This document shows positions 25,307 through 33,045 of a DNA stretch of 64,000 bases, piece by piece. How positions within the stretch are numbered: position 1 is the first letter of the stretch; each line of letters begins with the position of its first letter. Both the position numbers and the translations under genes were made by a program. The DNA is from Pseudomonadota bacterium (GTDB lineage Bacteria > Pseudomonadota > Gammaproteobacteria > Steroidobacterales > JBCBZW01): assembly GCA_039193195.1 (NCBI GenBank), contig JBCCWS010000003.1:124001-188000 (forward strand). Direction: 5' to 3'. The notes under the pieces were generated by a model. The model did not search any database. It was not told the origin of the DNA and saw only the letters and a program-made list of their open reading frames with translations.

Positions 25307-28243
25307 TTGCTTACCGCTATCCGAAGGGCCGCGCTCGGCGCCGCCTTTCTTGCACTCGCCTTGCCGGCGCTCGCCGCGGACCCCGTGGTCCGCCAAGAGC
25401 TCGGTGCCGATCAACGGGTTCGCTATACGGACCTCCTTAAGTTCGGTCCCTGGGACCGACGCAACTATGAGCTAACGCTGGAAGACCTCGCCCTGCTCGC
25501 GGACAACGAAGCAGAGCTGATCGCCCCGATCCCGGCCTTCTTCCGCGTGGAGCTGCGCCGAGAGATGGATCTGCCGCGCAAGGGCTCGATCCAGTACCCA
25601 CGCGCCGCCGTGCCCCTGTTCCAGCTGCGCTACGGCGGCCTGCAGAACAGCAACACGCCGACCGCACCCCCCACACCGAAGGTGCCCGTGCCGGTCGAGG
25701 GTGAGCTGCAGCTAAACCAGGTGTTGGGTGCCAACGAGGTGACCGTCGAGGTCAACCCGACCAACCCAATGCAGGTGATCGCTGGCTCCAACAACGCCGG
25801 CGGCCAAGAGATGTACTACTCGAGCGACGGCGGCGAGACCTGGACCATCCAGGGCGTGCTGCCCTTCACCTGCTGCGACCCCACACTCGGCTGGTCCGCA
25901 GACGGCTCCGTGGCCTACGTGGCTGCGCTGTCAGGCACAATCGGCGTGTCCTTCTGGCGCTCTTTCGACGCCGGGCAGACCTGGGTCGACCGCTTCGACC
26001 TCACGCCTTCGGGCAGCGACAAGGAGTTCCTCCACGTCGACCGCTCGCCCACCTCGCCGCACCAGGACAACATCTACATCTCCTACCACAACGGTAACGT
26101 GATGCAGTTCGCCCGCTCGGAGAACCAGGGAGCCACCTGGGACATCCAGGCCTTCCCCGGCGCCCCGCGCGGCATCGGCAGCGACGTCACCACCGACTCG
26201 GCCGGTGACGTCTACCACTTCTACGGCGCCTTCAACGAGCGCGAGATCACCATGCTGAAGTCCACGGACGGCGGCGTGACCTTCGACGCGCCGTTCACCG
26301 TGGCCGAGACCAACGCCTCCTTCGACTGGCCCGTGCCCTCGATGGAAAGCCGTCGCTCCTGGATCTACGCCACGGCCGATGCGGACCGCTCTGGCGGCGC
26401 CTTCGACGGCAGCATCTACGTGGCCTGGACTGACACCATTGCGCCTGACAACGACTTCAACGCCCAGGCCAACAACAACCAGGTGCACGTGGCCTACTCC
26501 CGCGACGGCGGCGCCACCTGGAACGAGAGCATCCCGCACCCAACCGCCGACGTGCTCACCGTCGACCGCTACAACCAGTGGCTGACCGTGGATGAGAACG
26601 GCACCGTGCACGTGGTGTTCTACGACACGCGCAACTCGCAAAATCGCACGGGAGTCGATCTCTACTACACCTTCTCCGCCGACGGCGGCGTGACCTGGAA
26701 CGAGCTCACGCGCGTCTCCGGCGAGACCTCCGCCAACCTCACGGACGGCCAGGAGTGGGGCGACTACAACGGCATCACCGTGATCGGCGAGCGCATCATC
26801 AGCGTGTGGACCGACAACCGCGATGGCCCACCGAACCAGAAGGACGTCTTCGCTGCCAATCTGCTGAACGTGGGCGCGGGGCCCGGGTTCTCCCTTACCG
26901 GTAGCCCGCTCTCACAATCCGTGTGCGCGGCGGACGGCAAAGGTAGCCTGCAAGACATCGACGTCGAGGTGATTCAGATTCAGGGCTTCTCCGAGCCGGT
27001 CGCCCTGTCTTACGAGAACTTCCCGAGCGGCTTCTCGGGCACCTTCTCCACCAACCCAGTCATCCCGCCTGGCACCAGCACGGCGGCGGTGGAAGTGGAC
27101 GGCGTGAGCGCCGGTGACTACAGCTTCTCCATCGCCGGCGCATCCACCGGGGCCAACGATCGCGAGCTCAGCGTCAACGTCACGATCTTCGACGACGTGC
27201 CGGGAGCACCGGGTCTCGCCATGCCCGCCGACGGCGCCGGCGATCAGGCCCTAGCGCCGGAGTTCACCTGGAACGCCGTCGCTCAGGGATCGCTGTACGA
27301 GATCGAGATCGACGACGACCCGGCCTTCGGCAGCGTCGACTTCGCCGCCACCGTGGAAGGCACGAGCTACCGCCTCGAGGGCAACCTGCAGAGCGCCACC
27401 ACGTACTTCTGGCGCGTACGCGCGCTCAACGACTGCGGTGATGGCGTCTACTCGGCGGTATTCCGCTTCACCACCGGCGCGTTCATCTGCTCCACGCCTG
27501 GGGCGGCGATCCCCGACAACAACCCGGCGGGCATCACCGACGAGCTGGTGGTGGCCGAGGGCGGCACGCTCACGGACCTGGACGTGTTCCTCGACATCTC
27601 CCACACCTTCGTGGGCGATCTGAGCGCCATCCTGACCAACGTCGATTCGGGGATCAGCGTCACGCTCATGGACCGTCCGGGGCGCGTGAACCAGGGCTTC
27701 GGCTGCGGCGGTGACAACATCCTGGCCACCCTCGACGACGAAGCGGCTTCGCCGATCGAAGACGAGTGCGCCGCGGGCATCCCGACCATCGACGGCAGCT
27801 TCACGCCGAACAGCCCCCTCGGCGCCGTGGACGGCCAAGGCCTCTCGGGCACGTGGCGCCTGCAGGTGATCGACGCCGAAGGTCAGGACACGGGCACCCT
27901 CAACGAGTGGTGTCTGACGCCGGTGACCGAGGGCGGTGGTGATCCGACCGATACGGACATGGACGGTATTCCTGATGATCAGGACAACTGCACCTTGCGC
28001 CGTAACCCGGACCAGCGCGACACGGACGGTGACGGCATCGGCAACATCTGCGACGCGGACCTCGATCAGAGCTGCTTCGTGAACGGCGCCGACTTCCAGA
28101 TCTTCCGCGACAACTTCGGCACGGACAACGCGGACACGGACTTCAACGGTGATGGCATCACCAACGGGTTCGACTTCCGCGTGTTCCGCTCCCAGGCGGG
28201 CGGTGCACCGGGACCGAGCGGCGTGCCGAACGTCTGTGACTAA
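25307..28243 (+). CDS. large secreted Asp-box (BNR) protein with P-domain and dockerin-like Ca repeats
   Basis: Predicted 978 aa from a TTG at 25307, with GGGGGAG upstream and a signal peptide directly after ([15 protein letters not shown]). Residues about 140-560 contain at least six Asp boxes ([40 protein letters not shown] and a variant), as in sialidase/BNR propellers. Then come a fibronectin-like domain ([18 protein letters not shown]), a proprotein-convertase P-domain ([20 protein letters not shown] and [19 protein letters not shown]), a thrombospondin-3-like repeat ([14 protein letters not shown]) and a C-terminal pair of dockerin-like Ca loops ([17 protein letters not shown]). Probably extracellular and carbohydrate- or surface-related; whether it is an enzyme is unclear, as no catalytic sialidase residues were identified. 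Confidence 0.88.
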   Translation: MLTAIRRAALGAAFLALALPALAADPVVRQELGADQRVRYTDLLKFGPWDRRNYELTLEDLALLADNEAELIAPIPAFFRVELRREMDLPRKGSIQYPRAAVPLFQLRYGGLQNSNTPTAPPTPKVPVPVEGELQLNQVLGANEVTVEVNPTNPMQVIAGSNNAGGQEMYYSSDGGETWTIQGVLPFTCCDPTLGWSADGSVAYVAALSGTIGVSFWRSFDAGQTWVDRFDLTPSGSDKEFLHVDRSPTSPHQDNIYISYHNGNVMQFARSENQGATWDIQAFPGAPRGIGSDVTTDSAGDVYHFYGAFNEREITMLKSTDGGVTFDAPFTVAETNASFDWPVPSMESRRSWIYATADADRSGGAFDGSIYVAWTDTIAPDNDFNAQANNNQVHVAYSRDGGATWNESIPHPTADVLTVDRYNQWLTVDENGTVHVVFYDTRNSQNRTGVDLYYTFSADGGVTWNELTRVSGETSANLTDGQEWGDYNGITVIGERIISVWTDNRDGPPNQKDVFAANLLNVGAGPGFSLTGSPLSQSVCAADGKGSLQDIDVEVIQIQGFSEPVALSYENFPSGFSGTFSTNPVIPPGTSTAAVEVDGVSAGDYSFSIAGASTGANDRELSVNVTIFDDVPGAPGLAMPADGAGDQALAPEFTWNAVAQGSLYEIEIDDDPAFGSVDFAATVEGTSYRLEGNLQSATTYFWRVRALNDCGDGVYSAVFRFTTGAFICSTPGAAIPDNNPAGITDELVVAEGGTLTDLDVFLDISHTFVGDLSAILTNVDSGISVTLMDRPGRVNQGFGCGGDNILATLDDEAASPIEDECAAGIPTIDGSFTPNSPLGAVDGQGLSGTWRLQVIDAEGQDTGTLNEWCLTPVTEGGGDPTDTDMDGIPDDQDNCTLRRNPDQRDTDGDGIGNICDADLDQSCFVNGADFQIFRDNFGTDNADTDFNGDGITNGFDFRVFRSQAGGAPGPSGVPNVCD

Positions 28244-28303
28244 GGCTCTACGCGCCTGACCCTCGGGTCGCCGCCACCGAAAGGCCGGAACCCGCGGTAC
28301 TGG

Positions 28304-28338
28304 GAAAGCCCGCAAGCGCGCTTGCGGGCTTTCTTCTT
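28304..28338 (+). terminator. strong Rho-independent terminator after the Asp-box protein gene
   Basis: A perfect 30-base palindrome, GAAAGCCCGCAAGCG with its complement (28304-28333), is followed by TTCTT. It lies 61 bp after the stop and forms a 13-bp stem. Confidence 0.9.
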
Positions 28339-28449
28339 GTGGGCGCTCTGCCACCCAGCGCTCGAAATCACCTCTCTAGACTGCCTTTTCCACTCGCGAG
28401 GCGTATGGTGCTCAGCTAGACGCTAGGAACAGGAAGGCACCGCTTCGCG

Positions 28450-29235
28450 ATGTTCACGCTCGCCTCAATTCACATCTACCCGCTGAAGGGAGGCCGCGGC
28501 CTGGCGCGCATCAGCACGGCCCTCGATCGTTTCGGCCCCGCGGGTGACCGACGCTGGATGTTGGTCGACCCCAACGGTCAATTCATCACCCAGCGCCAGC
28601 TGCCCGGCCTTGCCCGAGTGGACGCCGTACCGAGCGCGCGAGGCCTGAGCCTAGGCTACGGCGATGATGCGCTAGAGGTCGTGTTCCCCACCTCGGCGCC
28701 ACGCGACGTCGCTATCTGGGACGACACGGTCGGCGCTTGCGATGCGGGCGAGGAGGCGGCCGCGTGGTTAAGCGCACGCCTCGAGCGTCCCTTGCGCCTG
28801 GTGTATCTGCCCGATGACGCGCGACGACCGGTCGACCCGACCTACGCCAAGGACGGGGAAACCGTGAGCCTGGCCGACGGTTACCCCTTACTGCTCGTCT
28901 CGGCAGCGGCCCTCGACGAGCTCAACGCGCGCCTCGAAGCGCCCGTCGGCCTCGATCGTTTCCGACCCAACCTCGTGGTGGACGGCTGCGCTGCCCACGC
29001 GGAAGACGACTGGCGGCGCCTTCGCATCGGGGAGATGACGCTCACGGTCGCCAAGCCCTGCGACCGATGCACCGTACCCGCCTTCAACCAACGCACGGGT
29101 GAACGCCACCCCGAGCTCTTGCGCACCCTCGGTGCCTATCGACGAGGTGCAGATCGAAAGGTCTACTTCGGCCAGAACCTGCTCTACGCGGGCACGGGAA
29201 CGCTGCGCGTCGGCGACCAGGTAGAAGTCTTGTGA
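28450..29235 (+). CDS. MOSC-domain protein (molybdenum cofactor sulfurase-like)
   Basis: Predicted 261 aa. The N-terminal beta-barrel domain (HIYPLKGGRGLARISTALDRFG, then GDRRWMLVDPNGQFITQRQ) and the MOSC domain (FRPNLVVDG, then KPCDRCTVPAFNQRTG with the conserved Cys, and FGQNLLYAG) match YcbX/YiiM-like proteins that handle molybdenum-cofactor-bound sulfur and reduce N-hydroxylated compounds. Cytosolic. It overlaps the next gene by 4 bp (GTGA). Confidence 0.9.
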   Translation: MFTLASIHIYPLKGGRGLARISTALDRFGPAGDRRWMLVDPNGQFITQRQLPGLARVDAVPSARGLSLGYGDDALEVVFPTSAPRDVAIWDDTVGACDAGEEAAAWLSARLERPLRLVYLPDDARRPVDPTYAKDGETVSLADGYPLLLVSAAALDELNARLEAPVGLDRFRPNLVVDGCAAHAEDDWRRLRIGEMTLTVAKPCDRCTVPAFNQRTGERHPELLRTLGAYRRGADRKVYFGQNLLYAGTGTLRVGDQVEVL

Positions 29236-29642
29236 CCGCAGCCGACGCTGGTGTTCGCCCGATTATCCGTATCCTTTGGTTCAGTATCGGTGCAATCGCC
29301 CTCGCCTTGGGCGCCCTCGGCGTGCTGCTCCCCCTGTTGCCGACTACGCCGTTTGTGCTCCTCGCTGCGTACTGCTTCGCTCGCTCATCGCGTCGCTGCC
29401 ATCGCTGGCTGCTAGAGCACGCCCTGTTCGGCCCTCTGATCATCGATTGGCAACGCGAAGGCGCAATCTCACGCAGGGCGAAGGTGGCAGCTGCCGTATC
29501 CATGGCAGCGATCTTGATTCTATCGATTGTGTTAGGTGCGGCACCTGCCGTGCTCGCCATCCAGGCTGTCGTACTGAGCGCCAGCGCCACCTACGTCCTG
29601 AGCCGCCCTGAACCATCACGACGAGCTCATCAGCGAACCTAG
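29232..29642 (+). CDS. YbaN-family (DUF454) membrane protein
   Basis: Predicted 136 aa, GTG start overlapping the MOSC stop. Helices: about residues 12-45 (WFSIGAIALALGALGVLLPL, then PTTPFVLLAAYCFARSS) and two C-terminal ones (about 85-120). The motifs LPLLPTTPF, CFARSS and LLEHALFGPLI are the DUF454/YbaN hallmarks. Function unknown. Co-expressed with the MOSC gene. Confidence 0.9.
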   Translation: MTAADAGVRPIIRILWFSIGAIALALGALGVLLPLLPTTPFVLLAAYCFARSSRRCHRWLLEHALFGPLIIDWQREGAISRRAKVAAAVSMAAILILSIVLGAAPAVLAIQAVVLSASATYVLSRPEPSRRAHQRT

Positions 29643-29649
29643 CAAACAG

Positions 29650-30116
29650 CTAAGCGGACAGACGCTCGCGCGCAGCCCTGCGGTCGATCATGTAGTAGAG
29701 CACGCCACGCTGTCGGTGGCCGCGTCGGTCTGGGCGACAGCATCATCGAGGCTCAGGCCGCAAGGCTAACGCCCGTCCCACTCGACGGTGAAAGAGATGA
29801 GTGGCCACTGGTAGGCCTAGTGGGCCGCTTGGTAAATGAGGTGACGCTCAGCGAGTAGCACGGGCGCCATCGCGGCGTTGCATCGCTTGCCAATGGCGAT
29901 GCCATTGGCTGCGCGACGCGCCTTGCTGACGCTGCCCCTACGCAGACTGAGCGCTACCTCATTTACCAAGCGGCCCACTAGCCTGTCCCCTTTCCCCACA
30001 ATGCCTACCGCCTCTCTCGGATGGGTCATCGTCAGCGCATAGACCAAGTCTACCCGGGTGCGGGTGAGCCAGCCGAGCTGCTCGGTGCAGTAAGGCGCGC
30101 GATGGTAAGCGTGGAA
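29650..30116 (-). pseudogene. fragment of homocysteine S-methyltransferase gene, split by a palindromic element
   Basis: On the minus strand, codons from 30116 read FHAYHRAPYCTEQLGWLTRT and then VDLVYALTMTHPREAVGIV (to 29997), matching the middle of homocysteine S-methyltransferases (xDLVxALTMTxxxEAxGI). After the palindromic element the same frame resumes as AYQWPLISFTVEWDGR (the ISFTVExDGRL block) with a TAG at 29766-29768 in place of Leu, then LSLDDAVAQTDAATD. A frame change gives VLYYMIDRR (the YYMIN block). The 5' part and the zinc-binding Cys region are missing. So: element insertion, nonsense, frameshift and truncation. No functional product expected. Confidence 0.8.
29815..29985. mobile_element. 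near-palindromic 171-bp element (MITE- or REP-like)
   Basis: The outer 27-30 bp form inverted repeats: CTAGTGGGCCGCTTGGTAAA at the left and its complement at 29962-29981. The arms continue as looser complement (left GTAGCACGGGCGCCATCGCG, right GTAGGGGCAGCGTCAGC in reverse) to a central GCCAATGGC-GAT-GCCATTGGC at about 29890-29908. The whole can fold as a single long hairpin. It interrupts a methyltransferase pseudogene. The right outer flank reads GGGGACAGGCTAGT on the minus strand, reminiscent of REP elements moved by RAYT transposases. No transposase gene nearby; no clear target duplication. Confidence 0.75.
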
Positions 30117-30198
30117 CCCGCAAAGGCCATTCGCGAGCGAATTCGCGGTGCACTGATCGAGGGACCAAACAAATGACCTCGCCAGTGCGACGAATAGG

Positions 30199-30288
30199 CC
30201 CCTGAAGGCACATAACTTCTGGGGATAGCGAAACTGATCGTTTGCTATCCCTCCTGAGCGCTGCCCTTCGGTGGCGCTCTTCTGTTTT
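30199..30288 (+). promoter_or_regulatory. leader with three stem-loops ending in a terminator, upstream of GlcG-like gene
   Basis: Three hairpins follow each other: CCCCTGAAG/CTTCTGGGG (30199-30224), GGGATAGC.AAAC/GTTTGCTATCCC (30222-30251), and GAGCGCTGCC-CTTC-GGTGGCGCTC (30256-30279) followed by TTCTGTTTT. Hairpins 1 and 2 share GGG at 30222-30224 and cannot form together. The terminator-like third hairpin ends 29 nt before the ATG at 30318, leaving no space for a promoter in between. This is the layout of an attenuator or riboswitch, though it could be the end of an upstream small RNA. No known riboswitch class recognised. Confidence 0.55.
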
Positions 30289-30317
30289 CAAAATCAAGTA
30301 GTAAAAGGAAATACTCG

Positions 30318-31154
30318 ATGCAAAAGTCGATTTCCGCGATCCTCTCGGGTCTCGCGATCGGTACCCTAAGCTTGAGCGCCCACGCTACCTGCGATGCCCT
30401 GCCAGACCATGCAGCGCTTACTGCTGCATTGCAGGCCTCCGTGGCCCCGACCAGCGGAACGCCGAACGGTGGTTTTGATCTCAACATGTGGGCGAGCATC
30501 GTCGACCGTGACGGTATCGTCTGCGCAGTGGCGCGCAGCGGCGCTGACCGCGGTGACCAGTGGCCGGGCTCGCGCGTCATTTCCGCGCAGAAGGCCAACA
30601 CGGCGAACGCCTTCAGCCTGCCAGGTTTAGCGCTTTCCACCGCCAATCTGTGGGCTGCAACGCAGCCCGGCGGCAGCCTCTTTGGCCTGCAGTTCTCGAA
30701 TCCGGTCGATCCGCAGACGGCCTATGGCGGCGCCCGCGCCCTTGGCTTGAATACGGCTGACGTAGTGAACTACGGCAACGCGGACGATCCGATGGTGGGC
30801 TCACTGATTGGCGGTGTGAACGTCTTCGGCGGTGGTCTACCGCTGTACAACGAGGAAGGCACCTTGGTCGGTGCCATCGGGGTGAGCGGCGACACCTCGT
30901 GTGCCGACCACAACATCGCCTGGCGCACGCGCGATGCCCTGAGCCTGGACTTCGTACCGGGGGGCGTAGGTGATGCGAACGGCGTGTCCGCCGACAACAT
31001 CATCTTTGATCTGGACGCGGACGGCGCGAGCCCCAGTGGCTTCGGCCACCCGACCTGTGGCGGCCCCGGCGATGTGGATGACAACGGCAACCCCGACGAT
31101 GCCGAGGACACGGCAGCAGTCGTTGCGCAAACACCGATCGGCGTGAACCCCTAA
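30318..31154 (+). CDS. exported GlcG/HbpS-like heme-binding-family protein
   Basis: Predicted 278 aa; ATG at 30318 with AAGGA upstream; signal peptide (SAILSGLAIGTLSLSAHA). Residues about 30-210 show the GlcG/HbpS fold: WASIVDRDGIVCAVARSGAD, SRVISAQKANTANAFS, VFGGGLPLYNEEGTLVGAIG and VSGDTSCADHNIAWRTRDAL. Members bind heme or corrinoid-like ligands or act as extracellular redox sensors; the ligand here is not known. The C-terminal 60 residues hold Asp/Asn-rich, Ca-binding-like stretches (DLDADGASPSG, DVDDNGNPDDAED), unusual for the family. It sits behind an attenuator-like leader. Confidence 0.85.
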   Translation: MQKSISAILSGLAIGTLSLSAHATCDALPDHAALTAALQASVAPTSGTPNGGFDLNMWASIVDRDGIVCAVARSGADRGDQWPGSRVISAQKANTANAFSLPGLALSTANLWAATQPGGSLFGLQFSNPVDPQTAYGGARALGLNTADVVNYGNADDPMVGSLIGGVNVFGGGLPLYNEEGTLVGAIGVSGDTSCADHNIAWRTRDALSLDFVPGGVGDANGVSADNIIFDLDADGASPSGFGHPTCGGPGDVDDNGNPDDAEDTAAVVAQTPIGVNP

Positions 31155-31269
31155 AGCTCGCGCTAGGGTCGCTCGCCCTTGCCGGTCGCCGGCGATCGGC
31201 AGGGGCAGCGCCCCGAGCGTCGAGGCCTAAACGGCCTCACCAGCGAGCACGACGCGCTGAAACACTCCA

Positions 31270-33045
31270 CTAGCGGTAAAGCGGCTCCAATTGCCCCGTC
31301 CCGGCCACCTCGCGTGGCATCTGCTCCGAGAGCAGTTCTGCCTGCTCTAGGACGCGCTGCAGGGCTCCATCGGTATCCGCACCGTCACCGTAGCGAGCGG
31401 CATCCATGGCATCCAGTGCTGCCTCGAGCGTCTCGCCGCCGAGGCGGCGCACGTCGATCAGGTCCCGCACGCCGTGCTTGGGCCACCGGGCGCGCGCCCA
31501 ACGCAAGGTAGCGATGCGCACCTCTCCAGGCTCACCCGCCTGAACGGCGTCGCGCAGGCGCTTTAGCGACGCGGCGATAGACTCATCGGTGGATGAGCGC
31601 AGGTCCTGTTCGGTGGCACCAGCCGCTCCTTCTCCCGCACGCCGACTTTGCCACCAGAAGCCGCCCGTCGCGGCCCACCCGAAGGCCATGAACAGGGCCA
31701 ACCAAGGCCAAAGCCCCGGCTCGTAGCGCACGCCAACAGCGCTGGATCCGCCTGCCGGCGGAACCGTACCCAGGGCACCGTCAGCGCCCGCAATTACCCC
31801 ATTGGCGCTGCCGACTGAATCGCCATTGGATCCGTCCCCCACCGCGGGTAGCACGCGTATACGGACCGGATCGAGGCGCGCGGTGCGCGGCAGGTCGGCC
31901 GCGACATCCCACCATTCCAGCTCCACGGCAGGCAGCTCGAACACGCCCGCCACCGTAGGCAGCATCGCTAGGCGCTCGACGCGCTCGCCCAAAATACCCT
32001 CTAGGGCCACGCGCTGGTCGAAGGTCGGCTGGTCTGGATACACCTTAAAGCCCACAGGCACCGGAATCTGCACCTCGGGTAACTGCGCTGAGGTAAGGCC
32101 CAGGGCGTTCAGGGTGACCGATCGAGTCACCGGCTCACCGACCCGCCCGACCAGTTCCCCATCCTCCCCCGCGTCTGGAAAGGACTGCTCAAGGGTGATC
32201 GCGCTAGCGGGCAACCAGGGTCGCGCGCCGCCCGGGTTGGCTGGCAATACGTCAAGCACTACCGAGTCGGACTGCACGCGCCGGAACGACGGTCGCTCGT
32301 AGTAGAGTCTCATGTCCGCACTGAATACGATCGGGTCGAGCTCCACTTGACCGCTGCGCTGGGGAAACAAGGCGTAGCGCTGCTCAAACACTCGGTAGTC
32401 GCGCTCACCGATTCGTTTCTCGGAACGTTCCTCGGCCACCGTCTCGACCACTAGGTCACCGTCGCGGCTGCTCGGTTTGGCCAGCGTCGCATTGCTCAGG
32501 CGCACCGCCTCATCCCAGTGCAATCGTACGGTCATCATCACCTGCGACTGCACGTACACGGGCCCTTGCGGATCAACCGATACCTCGATGAACACTTCCG
32601 CCTCCCCCGGACGTTCACTGCGCGCGGGCGTGACGGTGATGCGACGGGAAGGCGAACGGTTCGCACCAAACTCGATGGAGGGAATCTCGAGCGTCCCCTC
32701 CTCGCGCGGCACCAGGGTCAAGCGCCACACCTTGGTCTGTTGCGCCTGACCGTTGATGATCTGGAGCGTCTCACGGCTGTTCTTCCGCAGGACGTCGAAC
32801 TGCGCTTCGAGCGGACTGAAGTCAGGCTCCGTCAAACCACGCTCATCTGCACTAAAGGTCACCGTGAGGCTCTCGCCAAGAGATAAGATCGGTGGATCGA
32901 CGGCAACATCGACGCGCGCCTGAGCAGTACACGCGATCATCGACAGCACCAGCACGCCCCAGGCCGTTAGGCTAGGCAGAGCCCAGCGACGGCGTTCGGT
33001 GCGCGCCCGGAGGTCGGCACCCAGTCTGTCGGGGATCGCTACCAT
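31270..33045 (-). CDS. batD: BatD-family protein
   Basis: Predicted 591 aa. ATG at 33045 overlaps the stop of the VWA-TPR gene by 7 bp with GAGGAAG upstream. Signal peptide, then repeated Ig-like/BatD domains (VDVAVDPPILSLGESLTVTF and TLEIPSIEFGANRSPSRRIT), a membrane helix near residue 445 (LWPWLALFMAFGWAATGGFW) and a C-terminal cytoplasmic helical part. BatD proteins occur with MoxR/Bat genes and help with oxidative- or periplasmic-stress tolerance, mechanism unclear. Last gene of its operon; no clear terminator, only a weak hairpin in the gap at 31177-31204. Confidence 0.88.
   Translation of the reverse strand: MVAIPDRLGADLRARTERRRWALPSLTAWGVLVLSMIACTAQARVDVAVDPPILSLGESLTVTFSADERGLTEPDFSPLEAQFDVLRKNSRETLQIINGQAQQTKVWRLTLVPREEGTLEIPSIEFGANRSPSRRITVTPARSERPGEAEVFIEVSVDPQGPVYVQSQVMMTVRLHWDEAVRLSNATLAKPSSRDGDLVVETVAEERSEKRIGERDYRVFEQRYALFPQRSGQVELDPIVFSADMRLYYERPSFRRVQSDSVVLDVLPANPGGARPWLPASAITLEQSFPDAGEDGELVGRVGEPVTRSVTLNALGLTSAQLPEVQIPVPVGFKVYPDQPTFDQRVALEGILGERVERLAMLPTVAGVFELPAVELEWWDVAADLPRTARLDPVRIRVLPAVGDGSNGDSVGSANGVIAGADGALGTVPPAGGSSAVGVRYEPGLWPWLALFMAFGWAATGGFWWQSRRAGEGAAGATEQDLRSSTDESIAASLKRLRDAVQAGEPGEVRIATLRWARARWPKHGVRDLIDVRRLGGETLEAALDAMDAARYGDGADTDGALQRVLEQAELLSEQMPREVAGTGQLEPLYR

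Noticed and set aside
27251-28354. 367-aa minus-strand open frame over the Asp-box protein gene
   Set aside because: Antisense shadow; it is Arg/Val/Ala-rich without motifs, and the plus-strand gene has strong domain evidence.
29817-30047. 76-aa minus-strand open frame
   Set aside because: It runs through the methyltransferase remnant into the palindromic element and is not a gene; the first part is better read as part of a pseudogene.
30199-30288. Assignment of the leader to a known riboswitch class (c-di-GMP, cobalamin, SAM, glycine)
   Set aside because: None of the conserved motifs of these classes could be matched by eye.
31177-31204. CCTTGCCG/CGGCAGGG hairpin between the GlcG-like gene and batD
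   Set aside because: Has one wobble pair and no T tract; noted but not called.
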